A DNA stretch of 64,000 bases. Origin: Geosiphon pyriformis (lineage: Eukaryota > Glomeromycota > Glomeromycetes > Archaeosporales > Geosiphonaceae). Numbering within the stretch: position 1 is the first letter of the stretch; each line of letters opens with the position of its first letter. The notes beneath the pieces are model-generated. The model saw only the letters and a program-made list of their open reading frames with translations. It had not been told where the DNA came from and ran no database searches. A program made the translations under genes and the position numbers. Positions 46,950 through 58,000 of this stretch are shown here, one piece after another. The stretch is taken from the NCBI GenBank assembly GCA_016748015.1, contig JAAOMT010000187.1, positions 108,448 to 172,447 of the forward strand. The letters are read 5' to 3'.

Positions 46950-47354
46950 CAAGGAATAAAACCCGAAAAAGCACACAAAATTGATGCTGGATATGACCTA
47001 AGATATCCAGGCAAGGATACTCTTGTTCTCAAACCCAAATCTCTCACAAAAATCAACCTCAAAATTGCACTTGAAATCCTGCTAGGAGCAATGGTTTAAA
47101 TCGCCTCCCAGTCCTCTCTGGCAAGCAAAGAAATCAATGTCAGAGGAGGAATAATCGATGCTGGATATACTGAAAACATAACAGTGATGCTTTAAAATGA
47201 AACTGACAAACCATTCAAGATTGAACATGCTGAAAAAATTGCCCAAGCTATTTATCTACCCCTAATCAACATTTTGGGTTTACAACTAGTTAATCAAAGA
47301 GAGCAATTAAGAAAGAGCAATAGAGGAACCCAAGGTTTTGGTTCAACTGGATGA
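46950..47354 (+). pseudogene. Ty3-2 dUTPase domain
   Basis: Motifs in order: DAGYDLRYPG, ASQSSLASK (Arg of Ty3-1 changed to Gln), GGIIDAGYTENITVML, HAEKIAQAIYLP, GTQGFGSTG. Stops at 47097 and one near 47195 (Gln codons changed to TAA) inactivate it. TGA 47352-47354 follows motif 5, as in Ty3-1. Known role of the family: dUTP to dUMP and pyrophosphate. Its place between protease and RT is unusual for Ty3-type elements as I know them. Confidence 0.88.
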
Positions 47355-49193
47355 TTCACAGTTCCAGTTAATATAGCTCTTAATACACAGAACAAATCCC
47401 ACCAGATTCTCAGACTTTCACAACCGATTACCATCTCACTCTTTGGAGAACATCTGGAAATCTACACCTGCCCAAAGCCAACAACCACACAACAAATTTT
47501 TGAGTCTAATGAGCAAGTCTGCTTGGAACATAATATTTCGATCCCAAACATTTATATTCCAGAAGAAACAAAGAAAGTCCGAGTTACTTTTTACAACCCC
47601 AATAATTACCCCATAATTTTATTAAATAATTTAGAAATTGGAGTTATTCACAGTAATATATTTCAACAAGAATTACCCCAAACAGTTCCCGATTTCTCTG
47701 AAATTATTGGACATTCAATACCAAAAATCAACCCAAACCCCAGCTCCGAAAACTACCATGTTGTCATGGAAAAACTATCTCAAATTAACATGGGACAACT
47801 TGAACCACAACAACAGACTCAGCTCAAAGAGCTAATTACAGAATTTGCTGATATCTTTGCCGAAAACAACAATGACTTAGGAAGAATTGATTTGGTTCAA
47901 CACCAAATCTATACAAGAAATGCCAAACCCAGGCGACAACAAGCCTACTGAGTTGCTCCAGAAAGTCACCAATTTATCCGAGAAGAAGTACAACGGATGC
48001 TTAACAATAGGCTTATTCAACCATCAATAAGCCCATGGGCCTCACCCGTGGTCCTAGTTAAAAAGAAAAATGGAAAGATACGATTTTGTGTTGATTACTG
48101 ACAACTCAACAGTGTCACCATTGGGGATGCCTACTCTCTTCCCTGAATTGATGACATGTTGGATGCCCTTGGAAAGTCCAAATACTTTTTGACATTAGAT
48201 TTAGAGAGTGAATACTGGCAAGTTTCTATGGACCCCAAAGACCACCCCAAAACAGCATTTACCACTCAAGGAGGAAATTACGAGTTTAATGTAATGCCTT
48301 TTAGATTATGCAATGCACCAGCAACATTCCAAAGACTCATGGATGTTGTTTACAAAGGCCTCCTTTGGAAATCAGTAGTAGTTTATTTTGATGACACTCA
48401 TGTTTATTTACCATCTTTCGAGCTACATTTAATTCACTTACAAGAAGTTTTTCAATGATTATGGAAAGCAGAATTGAAACTGAACATTGAAAAATGCTAC
48501 TTTGGAAAAACAAGTTTAGCTTTTCTTGGTCACATTGTGAGCAAAGATGGAATTAAACCAGACCCTGGAAAAATCAGTACTGTCAAGAACTTCAAGACTC
48601 CATGAAATACCACAGAATTAAGAAGATTTATTGGATTAGCATCCTATTACCGAAAATTCATCAAAGGATTCTCAGAAATTGCAAAACCCCTCAACCAGCT
48701 CACTACTAAAAATGTCGAATACAAATAAACAGAAGAACACCAAAATGCCTTTGAGATACTTAAAGAAAAACTCATAACAGCTCCAATCCTCACCTATCCA
48801 GATTTCAACAACCAATTCTGATTAGCAACTGACGCCTCTTATACTGCCTTTGGTGCCATCCTATCACAGTTAGATGACAATGGAAATGAGCAAGTAATTG
48901 CTTATGCTAGTAGAACATTAAAGCCAGCTGAAAAGAACTACCCCACAACAGAATTAGAAACCGCAGCAGTAATCTGTTCCCTACATCACTTTAATCTTTA
49001 CCTCAGACCCAAAGAATTTGATATTATCACTGATAATATTGGACTTAAATGACTTCAGAACAAAAACACCCAGCTGAATGCAAAACAAACCCGATGGACA
49101 GGATTTTTAGTTAATTACCAATACATTGTACACCACAAACCAGGAAAACTTCATACCAATGTTGATTGTCTCTCAAGAATGAGGCAAGATTAG
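47355..49193 (+). pseudogene. Ty3-2 linker, reverse transcriptase and RNase H
   Basis: After a linker (47355-47870), RT shows WASPVVLVKKKNGKIRFCVDY, then TGA where Ty3-1 has Arg, TLDLESEYWQV (catalytic Asp), NVMPFRLCNAPATFQ and YFDD (48384-48395), both Asp intact. RNase H: LATDASYTAFGAIL, TELETAA, IITDN. The frame is the same as Gag throughout. It ends CLSRMRQD, then TAG 49191-49193. Internal stops, mostly TGA at Arg positions, occur at 47949, about 48100, about 48145, 48456 and later. Confidence 0.87.
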
Positions 49194-50628
49194 AAAACAA
49201 AACCAATACCCATTTGAATTAACAGCATCAAAACAACAAACAATGAACCCTGAAAACTACAACAATCTCAAACAATATCTGGAGACATTAACAATCCCAA
49301 CAGATTGGTCCCCAGACAAAAAACATCAGTTACAACAACAAGCCAAACAATATTTTCTACACAACAACATTATCTATTATCGAAATTTCAAAAACCCAAC
49401 CAAACCACTCAGATTAATACAAGAACAGAAAAAGGAGACCATTTTATACAACATGCACTCAGATCCTTCATCAGCATACTTCGGAAAAGATAGCACCACC
49501 CAAAGAACACTAGAATATTACTTTTGGCCTCGAATGAGAAAAGACATTCACAAATATGTCAAATCTTGTGATAGTTGTCAAAGAAGAGGAGAAACTTGCC
49601 CTACAGAACCTTTAAATCCAATCAAAATTGGACAGCCTTTTGACAGAGTTGGTATCAATTTAGTCGGACCACTATCTATCACCACTTAAGGAAACCGTTA
49701 TATTGCAGTAGCTGTAGACTATTTTACTAAATGGCCTAAAGCCAGAGCCATTCAATGAGCAGATGCGAAATCAGTAGCAAAATTCATCTACAAAGACATC
49801 ATTTGTAGACACGGATGTCCAATTGAACTTTTATCTGATCAAGGAACACACTTTGTGAACAACCTGATACAAGAAATTTGCGAACAATTTAATGTCAAAA
49901 GACCTCTGTCTTTGCCCTACCATCTACAAACAAATGGACTTGTGGAATGTTTTAACAGAACATTGTGTGAGTCATTAGCCAAAGTCTCAACCAATTTTGA
50001 GCAAGAATGGGATCTCTTTATTCCATCAGTGTTACTAGCATATAGGACATTAAAACAAGATACCACGAAACACACACTATTTGATTTAACTTATGGAAGG
50101 ACGGCAACATTACCAATTAGTTTCACAGTGGAAACATACCCAGCATAACCGATCGATGAAAACAATTTCTAAGAAACGCTTCAGCAAAGAGTCTACACTC
50201 TGCTTAGCACATTGGAAAGAAAATGACAAATAGCAGCCACTCATATTGAACACTCCCAAGCTCAACAAAAAGAACGGCATGATAACAAATTGTTTTCAGC
50301 CACCAATGAATTTAAAATTGGAAACAAAGTTCTCTTACACAGAACTAAAGCTGAAAAACAATGGAATAAAAAATTTGAAAATAAATGGGATGGACCATTT
50401 TTTATCCATGAAGTCCTAGACAACGGATCATACAAGCTAAGACTTGATAACAAAATCCTAGCAAAAGTTGCACATGGAGATTGTTTGAAACACTATCATT
50501 TCAGAAACAATCCTGAACCATTAATTCCACAAATTGGTACACATTCCCCTTTGGTCAGTCCCGAAGACATTTCCCGAAACTTAGAACCAATAGTTGTCAT
50601 TGAACAACCTTCCAACCTGAACACTTAA
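49192..50628 (+). pseudogene. Ty3-2 integrase, +1 frame
   Basis: The frame is open from 49192 just after the RNase H frame meets its stop. ATG 49243 (MNPENYNNLK) is a plausible own start. Zinc region MHSDPSSAYFG (second His lost to Tyr), CDSCQRR. DDE core: GINLVGPL (first Asp changed to Asn), LLSDQGTHF, NGLVECFNRT. C-terminal module WDGPFFIHEVLDNGSYKL, stop at 50628. Stops at 49687, about 49755, 50146 and later. The final 178 bases lie in the sequence repeated after the N gap. Confidence 0.87.
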
Positions 50629-51185
50629 TTTAATTTTACTAGTTATTTTCTTATAATTTAGAAACAATCTCACAAAAACAAAACAAAAATAACATAAAAA
50701 CCCATACACCAAAAATAATTTTCTTTTATTTCAAATCGCTTATAATGACTATTCTCAAAACATTCAACAATTATCCCAAAAACTAATGTTAGCTTTAAAA
50801 ACAATACNNNNNNNNNNNNNNNNNNNNCAAAATCCTAGCAAAAGTTGCACATGGAGATTGTTTGAAACACTATCATTTCAGAAACAATCCTGAACCATTA
50901 ATTCCACAAATTGGTACACATTCCCCTTTGGTCAGTCCCGAAGACATTTCCCGAAACTTAGAACCAATAGTTGTCATTGAACAACCTTCCAACCTGAACA
51001 CTTAATTTAATTTTACTAGTTATTTTCTTATAATTTAGAAACAATCTCACAAAAACAAAACAAAAATAACATAAAAACCCATACACCAAAAATAATTTTC
51101 TTTTATTTCAAATCGCTTATAATGACTATTCCTCAAAACATTCAACAATTATCCCAAAAACTAATGTTAGCTTTAAAAACAATAC
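50451..51185. other. 20-N assembly gap (50808-50827) flanked by duplicated 357/358 bp
   Basis: 50451-50807 and 50828-51185 are identical apart from one inserted C. The Ns sit exactly between. This is what two overlapping contigs joined without merging would give. The duplicated piece covers the integrase end and the ORF3 start. Confidence 0.9.
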
Positions 51186-51841
51186 CTGAATTATCCATTA
51201 CTGTTACTAAAAACCACATTAATTATACCCAAACAGAAGTAGTTACAAATTTAGCCCCAAATTCATGAAAATATCACCCATATAAGAAAAACACAAGAAG
51301 TTATACTGGAATTCACCTGCCAGAACTTTTAAAGCTTGCTTTAAGAGAAAACCTAATGCTCACTCCAATTAGTATTCCACCAAATGCTACAAGTCAACAA
51401 AGACTTTAATTGTGTCTCAATGAGGAAAACACTGAATATCCTCCAATCTATAGATATTTCCACATTAGAAAAACACTCTACGAACGGAAACTGGAACTTA
51501 CAACAGCAAACCTCACAAAAGAAACTATTCAAAAACAACTCCACAATGAATTCAAGACAACAGCTGGACCAACAAACAGTCGCTACAAGCTCAGAGCTGC
51601 TCTTAGACTTTATGACCTATTCCACACCTGTGAAAACATACTGCAAAACCCAATTTTTCAACCTTTGAAAATTCAATATATTGGAAAGCTTACAGAACTG
51701 AAATTTCAACAATTTTCAGACCAAATTTCTTCAATAATTTTGGATTATTATCTGGAAATAACAGACAGTATTTGGACTTTGATGAAGCTCAGTCTTAAAG
51801 AGGAGGTTATGTTATCAGACGAAATTAGAGATATTATTTAG
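51122..51841 (+). pseudogene. Ty3-2 ORF3, unrecognised protein running into the 3' LTR
   Basis: ATG 51122 to TAG 51841 is 720 bases, as in Ty3-3. Two internal stops: TGA near 51267 (Arg in Ty3-3) and TAA near 51407 (Gln in Ty3-3). The intact part 51410-51841 has NATS upstream, YRYFHIRKTLYERKLELTTA, LRAALRLYDLFHTCENIL and TELKFQQFSDQ. The last 32 bases lie in the LTR (from 51810), so ORF3 and LTR ends evolve together. The earlier partial start at about 50745 lies in the duplicated gap flank and lacks one C, so it is not a second gene. Function unknown. Confidence 0.75.
51797..51806 (+). other. Ty3-2 polypurine tract
   Basis: AAAGAGGAGG lies three bases before the 3' LTR and inside ORF3. The matching stretch in Ty3-3 is GAGGAGAAGG. 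Confidence 0.7.
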
Positions 51842-52745
51842 CATAAAATTATCTTATAATTCCTATCATTAATTAGCATATATTATCATTTCAAATGATT
51901 ACTTATTACATTAGCAAAAATGTCCGAAATTATCATTTAATTATTAATCCAAATTGTATACAACACAAATGTAACCTAATTGCGATGATCAATCATGCAA
52001 TACCCCAAACTATGTAACATTCAGAAGTTTGCCAAAATTTGTAGAAATTCGCTGAAATAACTTATAGTTCACCGAAATTTATCTTTAGTTCAGCAAAATT
52101 GTAGGAAATAGCAAAGTTCAAGTTTATAGAATAGTGTTACAACAAGTTGTATAAAAAAAGAGCTTCTCTTTTCAAGAAAATGTATCTTATTCTAGATTTA
52201 TCACTTAGAACTATTTCTATACACAAAAGAAATAAAAATCAAATAATTTGAAAAACCAAATTCTTTAATTAGTACACTTGGAAAATTCCCAAAACCCAAC
52301 TAACGTTTTGAAATTGATTAGCTACCAATTTCAATAAACTGTTGGTAACTCTAGGCCTGGATAGAAAACGTTTCTCTTGACAAAAATTCTATTTCTTTTA
52401 TATTTCTTTTATTTTCTTTTATTTTCCTATCATAATTATTAGAGTAATCTATAGACGAGATTTCTGTAGAAGAGTTGACTTTCACAGCAAAATAACTACA
52501 CATTTTTAGTGAGCTTCCAGATGAGCAATTTCTGGGAAAGAGTTGACGTTTACTACAACGTAACTACATAAAGTTACTGGCAAGGAATTGGCCATTCCAC
52601 TTATAAGCCCAGCAGTTCAAATTATAGGAGATAATTTAAAGATAAATTCAGTTATTGGAGGTTCAACTACATCCAGAAAACGCAAATTTACAACAGACAG
52701 GCATCAACAACATTTAAGAAAAGAGACCAAAAACCTCCAGTAACA
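51810..52745 (+). repeat. Ty3-2 3' LTR
   Basis: This 936-bp LTR runs from TGTTATCAG to CTCCAGTAACA. It is about 42 bp shorter than the 5' LTR, mostly because the palindrome array (about 52022-52105) has fewer units. Confidence 0.93.
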
Positions 52746-53090
52746 CTGTATATTAGTTAAGCTAAATAATATTATATTAAATTCAAAATTTTTTTTATGT
52801 ATAATAAATAATATTTTTTATTATTTGAATTTATAATTATTTATTAATATTTATTATTTAAGTTTAATATAAAAAACTATTTTTTTTTGCCAAATAAGTT
52901 AAATAACTCTTAAATTCATAAAATTAAATAATAAATATTATAAATAATATTATATAAAAAAAAAACTCTTTCTTTCATTGATCCCCTGGTCACAATGAGA
53001 ACTTTGAGTTGTCACTGAAATAGCCTTCTTTTTCCCTTTCTCTTTCACCTTTCTCCAGTTATTTCTTCAGACATTCCCTCTTTTGTTGCT
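52746..53090 (+). other. AT-rich spacer and LINE Le 5' UTR
   Basis: 52746-52975 is AT-rich with no gene. From about 52976 composition changes to C/T-rich sequence (CTTTCTCTTTCACCTTTCTC), which leads to the Le ORF1 ATG and probably is its 5' untranslated region. Confidence 0.55.
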
Positions 53091-55046
53091 ATGGAACCAG
53101 TGGGCTTTGCTGCTGGTGGTTCTGGGTCCATTTCGGCTGGGTTGAGGACCCAGTCTGGTGTCAAAAATAAGCGCTTGGTTGGTCCTCATTCTCATGGTGC
53201 ATCCTATAAGAAGCTGAAGAAATCTGTGGTGGTTGACGGGTTGGTGGAGTCGTCTGCTGGTGTTTTGAATGTTATGGATGAAAGTGGTGATGGATTTAAC
53301 ATTGGGCGATCGTGGGCTAGCAAAGTCAACAGCAAAGTGGACAGCGTGAATAGTGTCTCGGACTTGGATAATGTGGAAAACGTTGTTACTAAGGAAACTT
53401 GCTATGCAGAATCAGATGTTTCGGGTTTGAACGACAACATGAATGATGCCATACCAAGGAAGACGCATACTCGCACCTATGTTCTGAACAGTAAGCCACC
53501 ACCTCTTTTTTTCAATGTTCCAAGTGATGGTGAGGATACTTTGTCTCTCCTGAGTCCCAAATTTTATGGATCCAATTGCCTTCCTCTAATCGGGTCATGT
53601 GCACCAGAGAAACGGAATTTTAATTTGTCAAAATTGTTTGCATTAGATATTGAGCTATCTGCCATTCCTGGCAAAACTAATAATGATAAAATGATCAGTT
53701 TGAAAAAAAATTTTTATCACATTGATGGGTTTGGGAGAGCCTCAACTCCCTCAAAATTCCCAGGAATCATCAGATCCTCATTTACATCTGAAATTAGTTT
53801 AAATAAGGCTAAGGAATTGGCAATCAGTGAGAAAATTTTAGTCAATGATAATCTGAGAAAATCAAGTGTCCGTTCAGATTGGGAAGTAATAGTCAAGGAG
53901 ATCTCAGTGGATCTTTCCAGATTGGCGGTGGAGTCAGTTTTTTCCAAATTTGGCAAGGTTGTTTCAATCAAAATGCAGCTAATTGGTCTCTGGCAAAAGG
54001 CTCTGGTCGAATTTGAGTCATCTGAAGTAGCTAGTCTGGTTGCTTCCAAATAGTCAGTTCTCATGGGAAAGGATTTGGTGTGTGTGGCTTTGGCAATCAA
54101 TGATAAACAAACGTGGATATCGAGAAATCAGCATCAGGCTTTGCTTTATACTCTTCCAGTTGGCACCAATGTCCATAATCTCTCCTGTTTGTTGGAGTCA
54201 TATGGTGGAAAGACTTGTTACATTGGCTGTAATCCTAATTCATATGTTTGTGATAGATGTGCTGTAATTTGTTTTGGTGATGAGGCATCTAAGTTGGCTG
54301 CTATTGATACTGTTCCAGTTTTCAAAGGTGTAAGTTTGCATTGGGCTGGTCTTTTTTTGGCCAGTTGCACTCATTGTAAACAATTTGGTCATGTTATGGT
54401 CAACTGCTCCTTGGGTGAGTATTCTGGTGTTTGAGGGAAGAGGGTGGTTTCTGAGCAAGATTGGATTCGTCTAGCTGGGATATATAAGAAAAAGTCAGCT
54501 TCTATTGCTCATCCGGTCTCATTTGGTGGTAAAACATAGGCCCAAGTTGCTGGTGGCTCTCCTTTTCATGTGACTTTTTCTGATTTGATTGGTGCTGGTT
54601 TGCATTTTGGTTTGGTTTATTCTTCAATGGTGACTGACTCTCCTACCATTTCTCATTTGAATGACTGGCTGGCAATTTTGGAGCGCTCTTTGGAGCTTTT
54701 GACTGACCACGTTTCTGGCATTTTGGTTCGACTGGAATCCATTGATTTGGTTCCTGTAATGACCCCTTCTCTGAGCCTTCTTTCTGTTGTTTCTGAAACT
54801 TTGACTTCTAATGTGAATTCTGATATGATTATGAATACTGCTTTGGTCTCATCTGGTACTCCTCTATCTGTTATTTATAATGCTGTTGTTGAGTTCAGCT
54901 CTAGTAGTTCCAAAGTCCTCACTGCCAAAGTGGGTGGTTTGGAAACAAAATTGATTGCTTTGGAGGCCTTGGTTAGTTCAGTTTTGGATAAGTTAAATAT
55001 TCTGTGCTCTGGTTCAGATTTGTCAGTTCCCCTGTCTTCTCAATGA
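53091..55046 (+). pseudogene. LINE Le ORF1, zinc-knuckle protein
   Basis: ATG 53091 (MEPVGFAAGGSGSISAG) opens a 320-codon frame to a TAG at 54051 that replaces the Trp of the S-x-W motif in Lb. Its N-terminus (about 150 residues) differs from Lb and Lc. Shared blocks: KLFALDIELSAIPGK, HIDGFGRASTPSKFPGI, VKEISVDL, KMQLIGLWQKALVEF. The CCHC knuckle CTHCKQFGHVMVNC is intact. The Leu-rich C-terminus has GGLETKLIALEALVSSVLDKL, a likely coiled coil. Further stops at about 54432 and 54538. The stop TGA 55044-55046 overlaps the ORF2 ATG. Confidence 0.85.
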
Positions 55047-58000
55047 CTTACTTAATTTGGAAAATTGCCACATGTAATGTCAAAGGTATGAACAATTCTG
55101 CAAAACAGGAAGATATCATTCATTGGCACAAGAATATAAACAATTTGATTTTTATTGTTACCGAGACCAAGCTAAAGGGTAAGGTCTGTCCATGGATTGC
55201 AACTAGGTTTGATGATGTTCGAGTCTTTACCTTAGATCAAGATTCTGGTAATCTGGGTTCGGGTGTTGCTATTGTTGTAAACAATTCTCTGGCTCGCCAT
55301 GTGTATAAGGTTTCTGAGGTGCCTGGTCGGCTTCTCTCGATTAAGTTGCTTTTTAAGAACAAACTTTTGGTATCAATTTTGGGGCTTTATGCTGGTGCTT
55401 CTCTGGCAGCCCATTTTTCTCAAGCTAGTGAAGTCAATTTTCTGATAGCTAGGGCTGTGAATGAGTTTTCTTTTGTTGTTTTGGGTGGTGATTTTAACGA
55501 AGATGGCTTTCACAAGTGTGCTAGTTTTAAGAAGTGTTTGGATTTGGGAATGGTTAATTCTCTGGCAGGGAATTCATTGGCAAAAAATCCTACCTGGAAA
55601 AATTCAAGGGGTGTTGTAAGAATTATTGATTATGTGTTCATTTCATCAAATTTGGTCAATGTGATAGTGAGCCGAGACATTTTGGATGTTAGTGAGTATT
55701 TTGATACTGATCATCAAGCGGTTTGTGTGTCTGTGGGTTTGGGTGGGCTTTTGAATATGCATTTGAACTCTTTTTGTAGGAGGCAAATAGAGATCGATGA
55801 AAGTTTAACATTAGGGGTGCTGATGAAAGTAAATGGGACAATTTCAGGTGTGTCACTTCGGCCAATGCAGTAATGTTCTCAGATAAGTTTGCCACCTCTG
55901 TAAGATTCTCAAATTTGGATGTAATGTGGGATGTCATTCGCAAGGTCATGGTGCTTTCAGCTGATGGTACTTTCAAAAAAAAATGGTTCAAGAACTTTAA
56001 TAAAGTTTTCTCCAAGGAATCCTCAAAGTTTCACAAATTGGAGCTTTTGGTTTCTAAGATCATCAAGGCATCGTGTAAGAGAGATATTGTTGGTTTTGCT
56101 TCTTTCATGGATTGTTGAGCTTCTTTGGACAGTGTTAAGGCTTTAATCGTTCGGAATCTGATGGATTCTGGTATGGACTCTGGTCATGTTCTTTCTGCTC
56201 TCTTGAGCGCTCGGAAATCATATCATGCATCTAAGCTTGTTGAGTCTCAGAATGCCAAGGAGGCTAACATTAGATCAGCCATAGATAAGAGAATAGAAAG
56301 CTTTGAGGTCAATAAAGATCATATGATAAGGAGTGTGCTGGAGTGTCCATTTCGTAAGGTGGTGCTTGACCACTTGGTTGTTGATAGTAAGCTGGTTTTG
56401 GAGCCTGATCAGATTATGAGCAAGGTGGACATGATCATGGAGGATTGGACTAGGAAGCATCAGGTGGTTAATGATATGTCAAGCAAATAGTGTTGCCAAT
56501 ATTAGCCTTTGGAGTATGTTTTTGATGAGGCTTTTTCAGAGGTGATGTGTTCGATTGGTTTTGACAAGTTGTTTGGGGTGGTTTCCATCCTTCCTGATGG
56601 CAAAGCTGTTGGTCTGTCGGATATCTCAAATGAGCTTTGGAAACATTGTGATAGGTCTGTCTTGGAGATGTTATTGGTGCTTTTGAACGCTTACTTGGCT
56701 GGTGAATCAGTGCCTGGTCTATGGAGAGAGGCCTGGATTTCAATGATTCCCAAGTCTTATGAATGGGAGGATGTTCTGACAAATACACATCCTATTGTTT
56801 TGATCGAGACAGCTCGCAAGATTCTTTCCAAGGTTTTTTCTGATAGGATTTCTGCTGCATGCAGTACTTTCAATGTTTTTTATGAGGACAATTTTTTGGT
56901 TTTGAAGGGTATGACTACTCAGTCTCCCATTTTTGTGATTGGTTCAGTAATTGAGGATGCTCTGGAAAAGAACCATAAGCTCTGGCTGGTGTTGCAGGAT
57001 ATGAAAAAGACTTATGATTCAGTTGGCTAAGAGCATCTTGAAAAAAGCCTGGTCAGGATTAAGATGTGCAGCAAGTTTATTCGGTTTTTTGGTAGTATAC
57101 ACAGGAGTCGCACCAATCGAGTAATAATGAATTTCAGTTTGACTGGTGGTTATTGTGTGTATGATGGCTTAGATCAAGGAGAAGTTTTTTTCCCCCTTCT
57201 GTAGTGCATTTTCTATGATTTTTTGTTGTGTGAAGTCAAATGTCAGGAGAGTGTGTGTGAGTATAGGCTGAATTCGTACTTTATCTCTAAAAATGGATGT
57301 GCTGAGACTCGGGCTGGACTTTTTTCATTTTTTGCCACTGGTGCTTTTGTCGATGTTACAATTTGGGTTGGTAACAGTCAAGCTGCCACTCAGCACATTC
57401 TCGATGTCACCAGTGAATTTTTTTGGGTCAATGATATCTCTGTTAACAATAACAAAACAGTGGCCATTCCTATCAATAGCAGAGTCAGCAGTCTCTTCCT
57501 TTTTATTAGTGGCTTACCCATTTCTGTTGCCAAGAAGGGGGAACCTCATTGGTATCTGGGTATTTTTTTTTCAACTGAGGGTCTTTCGAAGCCGAGCTTG
57601 GCTAAGGCACATTCAGACATTCGCTTTTTCATTAATTTGGTTCTGAGAAAAGCTATTTCAGATAAACAATTCCTATACTTGATGTTGGCGGTTCTCCAGC
57701 CCATAATCAGTTATTGAACACAATTTAGTTTTATACTGGTTGGTGTTTGTGCCAAGTGGGATGTTCTGGTCCGCAAGAGCTTGAAGCTTAAGTCTGGCCT
57801 TCCACTTGATTTTTCCAGTGATACACTGCACCACCCTTCATTTTATGGTTTGAAATCTTTCTCGCAGGTACAGTCTAAGTGTAAAGTGGCCTCTCTTGTC
57901 AGTTTTGTGAACTCTGATGGGATCTTGGGTCGCTTATTTTCTCACAGGTCTTACGACTTGCAAGTTCAGTGTTGGCATCCTGTTCATCCGTTAAATTTCC

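Larger units (their letters stand above)
42561..52745 (+). mobile_element. Ty3-2: complete Ty3/gypsy-type LTR retrotransposon
   Basis: LTRs at 42561-43538 and 51810-52745 bound gag-protease-Cys-rich-dUTPase-RT-RNase H in one frame, then integrase in the +1 frame, then ORF3. A 20-N gap with duplicated flanks inflates the length by about 377 bp. Flanking tetranucleotides (TCAT and CTGT) do not match, so no target duplication is visible; recombination or decay are possible. About 20 point stops. It is very similar to Ty3-3 and more distant from Ty3-1. Confidence 0.92.

Noticed and set aside
47340-49193. TGA read as an amino acid (altered genetic code or mitochondrial origin)
   Set aside because: SEC31 is a spliced nuclear gene using TGG and ordinary stops, TAA and TAG interruptions occur as well, and TGA sites alternate with AGA/CGN between copies, which fits mutation.
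49855-50628. Chromodomain at the Ty3 integrase C-terminus
   Set aside because: The sequence after the GPF-type module is short and lacks the aromatic residues expected of a chromodomain.
55689-56015. Minus-strand ORFs within LINE Le and Lc (also 58788-59078, 40183-40389)
   Set aside because: They are antisense to clear ORF2 coding sequence and show no conservation of their own.
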